Virus record (IMG/VR): IMGVR_UViG_3300009506_000012
Span: 1 to 64,000 of that record
From: a virus
Length of the DNA: 64,000 nt
Strand: one strand, 5' to 3'
Shown here: in pieces, positions 57,101 through 64,000 of the stretch
Layout: each line of letters begins with the position of its first letter
Position numbering within the stretch: the first letter of the stretch is position 1
Notes under the pieces: generated by a model
Databases searched by the model: none
Seen by the model: only the letters and a program-made list of their open reading frames with translations
Told to the model about the DNA's origin: nothing
Translations under genes and position numbers: made by a program

Positions 57101-58255
57101 CTGGATGGAGAGATAACCTGTTATTGGTTTATGGGCTCCGGTGGGCAGCACGATACTACGGTGAAAGATTTGATTGAGTCTACCTGTGCGATCAGCGGCA
57201 CAAAAGCCTTGTTCCCTGGTGACTTCTACGATAGTCAGATTGATGTGAATGGGTCAGAAGTAGAATTTTTCAACGATGCTTATGGTGAGGGCTTTGACCT
57301 TGAATTCGATCTCAGCGCTCCGGAAACCTTTGAGATCCGGACGAACGTCAGGATTGTTCCGGACAACTATGACAACAGCACAGAAATAGAATCGGATACT
57401 GGTACAAAGTTGGTTTGCACTGACCTGGGCAGCGGTAGCTTCAGCATCTCGTTAGTTTCCACGCCTTCAGATACGGTCATGTACACGTTTGTATATTCGA
57501 ACGGAAATGCTTTCCAACACTACAGGATCTTGTATTATGAAAACAATATTAGTGTATATCACAATTATCGCTGGGTGGCTTCTATTGCGCTGGATGAACT
57601 GGACTATAACCAGACAGGTTCTGTCACAGTTAACGGATATTCTTCTTCTCTGGTGAGCTTCCTGGATGTTTACATCCGTGACTTAAGTGATTGGCGCGAA
57701 GCAATCTACATTGATCTTGAAACAGACGGTGCGGCAGCAATCGGCTCGATCATTCAGGAAAGGCCGGTTGAGATTGTTCCTAACCCTGATGGAAGTCTTA
57801 GCTTCTTCTACGACATGACTAGGCCAAGAGTCACCATGCTTTATACCCCTTTTACCCATGAACACAACAAAAGCATTCCAAGGGACGGTGCTTCAGATGC
57901 TATTGTTTATGGATCTGATGATGTCAAGACGATTGTGAATGCAGATTTTGCTAACACCTTTGGATTTTCCACTGTCTTGTTACGCTTTCCTAATCTGAAT
58001 GTGGGTGCAGTAGAGGCTGCCCAGAGAACCCAGATAAAAGCCTTTGAAAGAAAGGATGAACATACCTTTACAGCGCGTATTGATTTCCGTATCATGCCAA
58101 GTGACGTGATCGATTATGACTATATAATTTCTGGAACGGGTAGAGCCGTTTCCGGATCTGCTATTGTTGAAAGTGCAAATTTTTCAATATCCCAGAACGG
58201 AAAGAAGATAAGCGCAAACATGACGGTCAAGGGTAGAGGAGAATACGGTGCCTAA
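54137..58255 (+). CDS. Large tail hub / tip protein
   Basis: 1372 residues. Residues 60-330 look like a beta-propeller-type repeat region (repeated GNKLYVLVGS / GNRIFVYIS segments); 350-450 (LSVEFNADDMTLTLKSGNEA ... FGTYIIDSQGLKF) resembles baseplate hub beta domains; many beta-sandwich-like parts follow, and the C-terminus (RIDFRIMPSDVIDYDYIISG) has the look of a hub domain. Likely the tail-associated lysin/host-recognition scaffold, but no peptidase motif is visible. Confidence 0.7.
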   Translation: MSRSITGTMSAALANDHAVGPLARAEVFPSLVSFEALTRDNAVSGADTNPASDDPMRQDIIYNATAGLVTFYADGTLKYALDGDSSPVSTVESSSIKPGVYGNKLYVLVGSSIYRRSINWSQVTSKNTNPFSADATLSPSNTIVAIHGISETECVAIGDDDGGFSIAYFTGTTEIVCSSRFMFPSSIDWDGSDRTMESLGLFSTAFRLGNRIFVYISNASSGMVQGVFYDLDTQVWSDVFVALPTDLDVSLCEFRIANSFVRNNVGYMVGQLIRTDIYETDQPYTLILSTDDGRNFDISRFSFVANLGYRFLGTVGTDNNLYLGNCNRICQEPSTWVFDGDDDSTSPMTDIPMSDILSVEFNADDMTLTLKSGNEAVLENTHFSEGSRVKLYSGYKTSSGDEYIKFGTYIIDSQGLKFADGDRGYTARCVHEGQWKLQGLSMPFYAEILGLSSMYDPMTEESGDLYAAPNNNLTEEHFYIDFWNSEPYANASEGITGHDIMNTGVGTCNTTASHKVGFITKELSIVLSTSGNPKITGTTLNVKIYGWSRPNPSGLNDVVNLVLVTCDEDGKNEETVITADTKRWKTTYPTAVAGEDPITLAVSGMTVDRYIKKVGLVFEQTNGAISCPGRVEFVDNVEVPVSLSLSNTPWERTGEGTFKIPAAGQPFIMFSQKPYNAFNFFLTSLFENTVTGGISGYPVAVGLIGLAEDASNFIVARYDKVTDKAQLVLVRNGLETELANAAPGWSMGDLQGMQFSHQDGHFEIKMYNESTETYSTVLTYDWGAADGFMFTSRTVTRKCGIYGAIMAPSVKLIAYDGSSQEDTTTADGMPIDPLGDITDFPSSGDLYVEGNIYSYTGKISHPAYIPGPHQLRNTGKVNAPYGIGKPGVECYLFDWNGSTSAYNGKLIALDNGKNFISIGSQWHIYITTGGKKIWLRNRSRHYSENTQLVGASGTTATRVWPGLGGFSGVSLKSGTPRRIGRNSRAILSLDGEITCYWFMGSGGQHDTTVKDLIESTCAISGTKALFPGDFYDSQIDVNGSEVEFFNDAYGEGFDLEFDLSAPETFEIRTNVRIVPDNYDNSTEIESDTGTKLVCTDLGSGSFSISLVSTPSDTVMYTFVYSNGNAFQHYRILYYENNISVYHNYRWVASIALDELDYNQTGSVTVNGYSSSLVSFLDVYIRDLSDWREAIYIDLETDGAAAIGSIIQERPVEIVPNPDGSLSFFYDMTRPRVTMLYTPFTHEHNKSIPRDGASDAIVYGSDDVKTIVNADFANTFGFSTVLLRFPNLNVGAVEAAQRTQIKAFERKDEHTFTARIDFRIMPSDVIDYDYIISGTGRAVSGSAIVESANFSISQNGKKISANMTVKGRGEYGA

Positions 58256-60554
58256 AAAGAATACATCGCTAAGTCGTAAGATCAATGACAGCATCAAGCA
58301 AGGAAAGCTCATGCCAGCCGTGGTCGTGGACGTATTCAATAAACGTGCGACTATTCAGCTTTCAGGAAATGGCGCACTACTTCATAACCTGCGTGTGATT
58401 GGCGGGCCAGTAGATAAACTGCAAAAAGTAGATGTAGACTTCACGACCCCGGAACCGACTGTGGTGGCGATCAGCAAAGAATGGGTGACTAGCGATGAAC
58501 TCGAGAAAGCACTGAAGGCGCTTACCGCAGACAGTATCGAGCAGAAGTTGCGCTTCGATATTGTTCTTTTTTCCGGAGGTGGCGCACAGGACCAATACCC
58601 CCCAACCGCCGAAGGCCTCTCGAGCGCAGTTGATGCTGCCGGCAACGGGGATGTCATTTTTCTTCCGGATGTTGATATTGAGATCGACCTGACAATTCCT
58701 GAATATGTGACCTTGCGAGGAGTGAGCAAGCGGCAATCTATTATTCGTGGAAGCATCACCTTCAGCTCCGGGGTATCTTTTGAAAACCTGTGTTTGCTTC
58801 AGGGAAGGTTCACCAGTGAAGAAGTCGTAGGAATTACAGTCCCGGCTGTCACAAGTAAAACCTTCATCCGTCATTGTGAGATACATGGCTATAACTGCTC
58901 AGATGGGAACGCGGTAGCGGTTGACCTGGCGGCTGGTGCCAAGTTAGAGATCGAGCATTCCGTAGTGATCGGTGACGCGGCCAATGCAAGCGCCTGGGCT
59001 GTTCGCGGTGTAGCTGGAAGCACGTGCAGAATCAGTAATGGACAGGTGTTTGGAAAAACTGATGTGTATACCGGTACAGGGATTTATGAATATTCAAACC
59101 TTGAATTTGAAAGCGAGATTGCAAGAGGTTGTATTGTTAGTGGGGAATTAAGGAACGGGGCCTCTGTCTCTAATTCGGTATACAACACTCTGGTTCCTGC
59201 GGGTGCTATTCTGGATCCAAGTGGTATTGTGACAGAACCTTATTTCAAGGAAATTTACGATAGTGTTCTCAATCTGTATGTTGGAGGCACACCTGTTCTT
59301 CGCGTGGGAGACTACATTTATTTCATCGATATGGATGGGTTTGCAGGTTCAAACGGGCAAGTCATAGTTACTGAATATGATATCGTCAATGATACTTCTA
59401 AGAGTCTCAACGCAGGGACTTACTATACTCTTACGGGCAGGGATATAATCTGTGCTGGGGACAACAGGAAAATCTATGCCGCTTTCAGATCTACCTTCAG
59501 CACAGTCGAAATTGATGTGATCGAGTGTGATTTTGAAAATGATACAGTTACCAATATAAAAACATGGGAAGATGGAGATGAACCAGGGTTCTACGACAAC
59601 CCACGGGGCATCTACTGCCTTCAAGATACTTCGGGCAATTTGCATCTTGTCCTGTTTGGACAGTGGGAAAACACAAACAACACAAATGTGAACACGATAA
59701 CCTGCTCCGGTGTTTACATCCGTCATTATGATTTTGCGGCTGATGCCTGGGTGACTAAAACACTTGAATACAATTCTAACTATTATGGGATAAGTGCAAA
59801 CTGGTATTTTCCTCCTGGCATGTGGGAAGATAAATTCCTTCTTTTTCCAACCCCGTCAACATTCGTTGCTGAGGATGCCGCTGGCAACGATCTGAATAAC
59901 AATTACGATATACCTCCTGATGGACTATACGTGATGAGTGTTCCCATCTATGACATCAAAAACAAAACATTCACACAACTCTATAGAGAGGTCACAGGCA
60001 CTGATGACTGGACAGGCCAACCAAGTCTTGATATCGCAGCTGTCAGTCCTGCCACGGGTGAAGTCATCATAGGCTGGCAAAATGGCGATGGAAGCAACAC
60101 CTATGATTCAGTCCATATATACAGGTGGGATATTGATACCGGCAACATCACTCACATTCATGAGACTGCTGATACTGGTACCCTAAGTTTCATGAACTCT
60201 GACACCGAACTCTATATTTTTGAATACACCAGCTACAGTCCTTATGTCGGTATTCTTAGAAAAGCCTCTGACTGGTCAATTCTCAGCTCTAATTTTTCGG
60301 TATCTCCTTTTGGGGTACGTATTGTGGATGATCAGGACCGGTTCTGGAGATATGATGAGACTACTGAAAAGGTATTTGGCACCAAGGTCACAGATGATAG
60401 CGATCAAATATCTTTTGATGCACCTAAAAGTTTATTGTCTGACGGACAGGCTCAAGATTATTTCTTTATTCTTCTCATGGGTGACTGTATTGCAATCTGG
60501 ATAAAAGAAGGCATATCTACTACTAATAGAGTACATATCTGGTTGGTGAAATGA
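58248..60554 (+). CDS. Tail fibre/spike with beta-helix and propeller
   Basis: 768 residues. N-terminal small barrel (MPAVVVDVFNKRATIQLSGN, about 22-75). Residues 130-310 have short strands with GVSFENLCLL and FIRHCEIHGYN, typical of a right-handed parallel beta-helix, as in pectate-lyase-like spikes. The rest has repeated SGNLHLVLFG/ DTELYIFEY strands like a beta-propeller. Likely host-binding or polysaccharide-acting. Overlaps the hub gene by 8 nt. Confidence 0.7.
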   Translation: MPKKNTSLSRKINDSIKQGKLMPAVVVDVFNKRATIQLSGNGALLHNLRVIGGPVDKLQKVDVDFTTPEPTVVAISKEWVTSDELEKALKALTADSIEQKLRFDIVLFSGGGAQDQYPPTAEGLSSAVDAAGNGDVIFLPDVDIEIDLTIPEYVTLRGVSKRQSIIRGSITFSSGVSFENLCLLQGRFTSEEVVGITVPAVTSKTFIRHCEIHGYNCSDGNAVAVDLAAGAKLEIEHSVVIGDAANASAWAVRGVAGSTCRISNGQVFGKTDVYTGTGIYEYSNLEFESEIARGCIVSGELRNGASVSNSVYNTLVPAGAILDPSGIVTEPYFKEIYDSVLNLYVGGTPVLRVGDYIYFIDMDGFAGSNGQVIVTEYDIVNDTSKSLNAGTYYTLTGRDIICAGDNRKIYAAFRSTFSTVEIDVIECDFENDTVTNIKTWEDGDEPGFYDNPRGIYCLQDTSGNLHLVLFGQWENTNNTNVNTITCSGVYIRHYDFAADAWVTKTLEYNSNYYGISANWYFPPGMWEDKFLLFPTPSTFVAEDAAGNDLNNNYDIPPDGLYVMSVPIYDIKNKTFTQLYREVTGTDDWTGQPSLDIAAVSPATGEVIIGWQNGDGSNTYDSVHIYRWDIDTGNITHIHETADTGTLSFMNSDTELYIFEYTSYSPYVGILRKASDWSILSSNFSVSPFGVRIVDDQDRFWRYDETTEKVFGTKVTDDSDQISFDAPKSLLSDGQAQDYFFILLMGDCIAIWIKEGISTTNRVHIWLVK

Positions 60555-61123
60555 TGGCCGCAATTCCGCTGAAAGGTGATCGGTCTGCTAGAGATGATGT
60601 CAACTATCCCTCTCTGCATTCCAAAGGAATAGAGGATGGAAATCAAACTATCCATCTTCCTCCTGGGACAAGTGTAGGTGACATAGCTTATTGGGATGGA
60701 ACCAAATGGACAACTCAACCTCTGACAGGCAGTCAAGGAGTCGTCCCACCTATCATGACCCTTGGCACCTATGAAGGATCCATACAGGTTGCTACCTCAC
60801 CACTTGGAATTTACAACCGCTATGGGGAAAGCCGTGAGATCATAGAAGTCTTTTTATCCGTGTCTGCCGCTCCGGTCGGAGCAGATATTCTTGTTGATAT
60901 TCTTGTCGGAGGTGCTTCTATCTTTGGAGCAACCAAAGCCACTCTTGCAGCTGGTCAAACTACTGGTGTGATTACATCTTTCCTGGATCCTGTTTGGTTA
61001 GCCAACAGTAAGTTGGTTTGGGACATTACTCAAGTTGGTTCAAGCACACCTGGTTCCGACCTGGTTGTTCATATTCTGCATGAGAAATATTCAGTGCCTG
61101 GCTCTGGAGGCTCGGGTTCATGA
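60551..61123 (+). CDS. Small tail fibre-associated protein
   Basis: 190 residues: a disordered first third (LKGDRSARDDVNYPSLHSKG), then VGDIAYWDGTKWTTQPL, the pattern by which fibres carry short trimer-forming segments, then a beta sandwich and a Gly-Ser tail. Overlaps both neighbours by 4 nt. Confidence 0.65.
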   Translation: MMAAIPLKGDRSARDDVNYPSLHSKGIEDGNQTIHLPPGTSVGDIAYWDGTKWTTQPLTGSQGVVPPIMTLGTYEGSIQVATSPLGIYNRYGESREIIEVFLSVSAAPVGADILVDILVGGASIFGATKATLAAGQTTGVITSFLDPVWLANSKLVWDITQVGSSTPGSDLVVHILHEKYSVPGSGGSGS

Positions 61124-62178
61124 CTAGACTCATTACTGATGATCTTGAATCTGGTTCTGGGACTTGGGATAGCAGTACAAGCGCATCTGTTGTTACAGCT
61201 CCCGTTGCTCACGGGACATATGCAGTTAGACTTGGATCATATGGACAGGCACGATGGCTGAGTCTTACACTCACCGAAGCCTATACCCGTTTTTATTTCA
61301 TGACAGATGATCATTCTAATTTGTATATGATCACAGGAATGAAAGCCAGTGCTACTATGGTAGCGAATTTAAGACGAGATGGAAGCACCAAAAAGTTACG
61401 CTATTATTTAGCAAACACTTTGAAACAAACAGGAAGCATTGATATCGAGCCGGGTACGTGGTACCTGATTGAAACTTATTTTCTTGAAGCCTCTAGTGGT
61501 GGACGTTATGTTGTAAAAGTGAATGGGGTAACAGATATTGATTACACCGGAGATACAAAAGGACCTTACGGGAATTGCACCGAATTCAACGTAGGAAAAT
61601 ACGATGTAGGGATTATCTATCACTATTTTGATGACATCGCAGTCAATGATCCGAACGGGGGTTCAGATGATTCCTGGATAGGCAATTATCCTGGTATCAA
61701 CTTACTGAAAACGTTCGAGGGTATGACCCTGGCGGGGACTGGAACGGTACCTACAAGTGCGACATTAGACAAAACTCTTGGCAACATGACAGTTGCAGGA
61801 ACTGCCGATATTGTTGTTTCAGGCGATCTTGATAAGTCCTTTGAGAACATGACCGTTTCAGGCAGCACTGAAACCTTCATTACAGCCTCACTGTCCAAGA
61901 CTTTTGAGAACATGTTCACCGCAAGCCGTTCTCTGAATTCTGCTGGAAAGCGTTCCAGTGCGTTACAGTATCTAAAACCTTATATGATTGTTGGTGTGCT
62001 TCCGGATAATTACATTTCAAGTGAAGATCGAGCCCATGTTCTCGGTTATTATTCTCTTGTAGTAGACAACTTGCAAATAAACGCATCTCTAACAATAATT
62101 TTTGATGACTTTGTATTGGACGGGCTTATCCTTGCTCGAGAGGGCCGGGTCTGGGGACCGGCGATACAGGCAGGCTAA
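61120..62178 (+). CDS. Tail protein with LamG-like domain and short repeats
   Basis: 352 residues. The first 175 form a laminin-G/concanavalin-like jelly roll (GTWYLIETYFLEASSGGRYV), a common sugar-binding fold. Residues about 205-270 carry four copies of a K-T/S-F/L-E-NMT-V/L-A/S-G repeat, period about 22. The C-terminus is an independent small domain. Probably a receptor-binding fibre part. Confidence 0.7.
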   Translation: MTRLITDDLESGSGTWDSSTSASVVTAPVAHGTYAVRLGSYGQARWLSLTLTEAYTRFYFMTDDHSNLYMITGMKASATMVANLRRDGSTKKLRYYLANTLKQTGSIDIEPGTWYLIETYFLEASSGGRYVVKVNGVTDIDYTGDTKGPYGNCTEFNVGKYDVGIIYHYFDDIAVNDPNGGSDDSWIGNYPGINLLKTFEGMTLAGTGTVPTSATLDKTLGNMTVAGTADIVVSGDLDKSFENMTVSGSTETFITASLSKTFENMFTASRSLNSAGKRSSALQYLKPYMIVGVLPDNYISSEDRAHVLGYYSLVVDNLQINASLTIIFDDFVLDGLILAREGRVWGPAIQAG

Positions 62179-62879
62179 TGGCAAATTTCACTCATCTTGG
62201 TTCTATGTCAAACATCTCGTGGACAACTAACTTGACCATAGCAATATACCTGTCAGTTGATTTCGCCTGGCCTTTATGGATATTGAATATTATTGTCGAT
62301 AATCCAGCTGGAAGAAATTCTCCCGATACACCTGTTTGGAATACTGGCTATACCAGTGATCCATTTACCGATTGCGGTCAGGGAGTTGTTAGCTCCGGAG
62401 GAGAGTTAGCCATTGAACAATGGTATATCCAATATCCAACAGTGGTGAATAATCGCGCATTATCTTTTCACAATTACAACCAGGACAATGTTGGTGTGTT
62501 TTATTCACGCTTTGACATCGATACCGCTTTTGAAAGTTGTCAGCTCGAGGATTCTGGAAGCGGTTCAGGAACGGGTGCAGATCCATCTGTGGCAACTGCG
62601 AGTCTATCTGCAAATTCCCTGCTTTATGGACTTCTTGGTTCCGGATACAGAAATGCACCTGTTACGGGTTCCGGATTTACTATGCTGGCTGAAGATGATG
62701 CCGGTCAATACGGTGCAGGTATCGAATATATGATTGATACTGGGGCAGCTGGCTCGAAGAATGTTGGTTGGACACAAAGCGCTGACGATTGGGCCGCGAT
62801 TTACACGGCCTTTGAGGTTACGGCTGGTGGTATAGCGGTTCCTGTAATGACAGACTTGGCCAGGCAGAGGAGAAACTAA
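62178..62879 (+). CDS. Tail fibre-associated hypothetical protein
   Basis: 233 residues, beta-rich with a Ser/Gly linker (SGSGSGTGADPS) in the middle; ends TDLARQRRN. TAATG overlap with the previous gene. No recognised domain; assigned to the tail by position. Confidence 0.6.
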   Translation: MANFTHLGSMSNISWTTNLTIAIYLSVDFAWPLWILNIIVDNPAGRNSPDTPVWNTGYTSDPFTDCGQGVVSSGGELAIEQWYIQYPTVVNNRALSFHNYNQDNVGVFYSRFDIDTAFESCQLEDSGSGSGTGADPSVATASLSANSLLYGLLGSGYRNAPVTGSGFTMLAEDDAGQYGAGIEYMIDTGAAGSKNVGWTQSADDWAAIYTAFEVTAGGIAVPVMTDLARQRRN

Positions 62880-63665
62880 ATGCGATTCCTGCGAAAGAAC
62901 ACAGCGGTTATTATTACAGTAGGACCGTTTCTAGATCCAGCCGATGGGGTTACTCCGGAAACAGCTCTAACTGTCACAAACTGCCATTTGACCATGATGC
63001 TTGATGACGATGATGGTTCAGCACCCAACCTGATTGTTGACACAGCTCCAACAGCTTCAGGAGGGGATAATGACATGGTTCACATTACCGGTGATGATGC
63101 CGGTTTCTATTCTCTCGAACTGACTGCCGCTCAGACCAACTACAATGGACGTGTCATCCTGGCCATTACAGATGCCGCCAATCATGTTCCAGTATGGCAT
63201 GAATTCACCATCTTGCCTGGTGTGGTGTACGATTCGATTGTAAGCGGCTCCGATTATCTTCAGGTTGACACGCTTCAGATTGAGGGTACGGACGCAACCG
63301 ATCAGCTGGATGCGCATGACGGCAACCCTCTTGATGCTGCTGGCGTCCGAAGCGCTGTTGGCCTGGCTTCTGCCAATCTTGATACCCAGCTTGATGCAAT
63401 TCCAACTGCTTCAGAGATCAATGCTGAGGTTGTTGATGTATTGAAAACAGACACATCCACATTACCCGGACAAGAATCCCCGTCTGCTACTCCGACCATT
63501 GAGGAAATGATCACCTGGCTGTATAAGTTTTTGCGCAACAAGAGTACGCAATCAGGTACCCAGATGAGTGTTTACAATGATGCTGGTGATACAGTCGATC
63601 ACAAGGCAACTGTTGGAGATGATGGGACGACATTTACACGTGGTGAAATACAAACTGGGCCATAA
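62880..63665 (+). CDS. Structural protein with DAAGVRSAVGL motif
   Basis: 261 residues. A beta-sandwich N-terminal half (ALTVTNCHLTMMLDDDDGSA ... HVPVWHEFTILPG) is followed by DAAGVRSAVGLASANLDTQL and PTASEINAEVVDVLKTDT, a phrase I know from fibre-region proteins of many phages, and then an MITWLYKFLRN helix. Probably a virion surface protein. Confidence 0.72.
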   Translation: MRFLRKNTAVIITVGPFLDPADGVTPETALTVTNCHLTMMLDDDDGSAPNLIVDTAPTASGGDNDMVHITGDDAGFYSLELTAAQTNYNGRVILAITDAANHVPVWHEFTILPGVVYDSIVSGSDYLQVDTLQIEGTDATDQLDAHDGNPLDAAGVRSAVGLASANLDTQLDAIPTASEINAEVVDVLKTDTSTLPGQESPSATPTIEEMITWLYKFLRNKSTQSGTQMSVYNDAGDTVDHKATVGDDGTTFTRGEIQTGP

Positions 63666-63751
63666 AATCACAAAACATTTATAATAGATATGTACATCCA
63701 ACATAAACCAGACAGAACTGAATACTTCTTTTTTATAAAAGTGAGGTCGAA

Positions 63752-64000
63752 ATGACTATTCAACTGTCTACCGCCGTTCGAAATGCAAAACTGGATGCTG
63801 TGGAATCTACTATTGGTGCTTCTGCTATCATGAAAATCTTTGATAGTGGTGGTTCTCCTCCGGCCAACTGCGCTGCCGCTGATGTTGGAACTGTACTGGC
63901 CACCATCAACCTTCCTGCTGACTGGATGGCCGCAGCTGCTTCAGGGGCAAAAGCAAAATCAGGAACATGGGAAGATACAAGTGCTGACAATGCCGGTGAC
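63752..64000 (+). CDS. Structural protein, C-terminus cut by window edge
   Basis: ATG at 63752 with GAGG 6 nt upstream; 83 codons to the window end, no stop. Begins MTIQLSTAVRNAKLDAVEST and continues Ala-rich. This start is common in phage proteins of unknown function next to fibre genes. A lone TATAAT (63680-63685) lies in the 86-nt gap before it, without a -35. Confidence 0.65.
   Translation, partial: MTIQLSTAVRNAKLDAVESTIGASAIMKIFDSGGSPPANCAAADVGTVLATINLPADWMAAAASGAKAKSGTWEDTSADNAGD

Noticed and set aside
63680-63685. Promoter at an isolated TATAAT before the last gene
   Set aside because: No -35 box at 16-18 nt and no extended -10; mentioned only with the gene.

Overview
The window reads as part of one large genome of a tailed double-stranded DNA bacteriophage with a long, non-contractile (siphovirus-type) tail. 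The evidence is a complete head-to-tail block in canonical order: large terminase, portal, scaffold, HK97-fold capsid, adaptor and neck, tail tube, a tail-chaperone pair with a -1 frameshift site, a 3011-residue tape measure, tail hub and fibres. No sheath gene is seen. Both window edges cut through genes. No DNA polymerase, integrase, lysis gene, tRNA, rRNA or CRISPR array is recognisable, so the genome continues on both sides. The host cannot be named. Good Shine-Dalgarno sites and TTGACA-17-TATAAT promoters indicate a bacterium using a sigma70-type polymerase.

Left half, about 1-27,490, is transcribed almost entirely leftward. It is a dense early/middle region of small genes that often overlap by ATGA or TAATG. 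Recognisable products are a methyltransferase with a DUF4942-like tail, an ArdC-like anti-restriction domain, a winged-helix replication-type protein beside three palindromic repeats (a candidate origin or operator), a Toprim protein resembling topoisomerase VI subunit A/Spo11, a PD-(D/E)XK-type nuclease, a ParB-like protein, a Tat-signal protein, a DUF3268-like zinc protein, a VWA protein and a J-domain protein, SSB, and a second DNA-methyltransferase-like protein. Between 20.6 and 23.9 kb lies a cluster of micro-genes of 31-48 codons, several encoding single-helix membrane peptides. At 24.0-27.5 kb is a block of unknown genes, three of them with very strong ribosome sites. One gene, an HTH protein that may be the small terminase subunit, points rightward alone at 15.5 kb.

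Right half, 27,648-64,000, is transcribed rightward: small leader genes (27.6-30.3 kb), packaging and head genes (30.3-37.5 kb), tail tube (37.5-38.6 kb), a five-gene sugar- and surface-chemistry cassette (38.6-43.9 kb: Stf0-like sulfotransferase, two SAM methyltransferases, HAD-glycosyltransferase fusion, CDP-glycerol-type transferase), then tail assembly genes and fibres. Because the cassette is embedded in the late operon, it most likely decorates the virion or tail.

Two regulatory patterns run through the window. First, a palindrome GCTCCAC-(2-3 nt)-GTGGAGC occurs seven times, six of them in gene leaders or at gene junctions. Second, most of the recognisable promoters carry TACTAC/GTAGTA half-sites in or next to the spacer, suggesting one regulator acting on many promoters.
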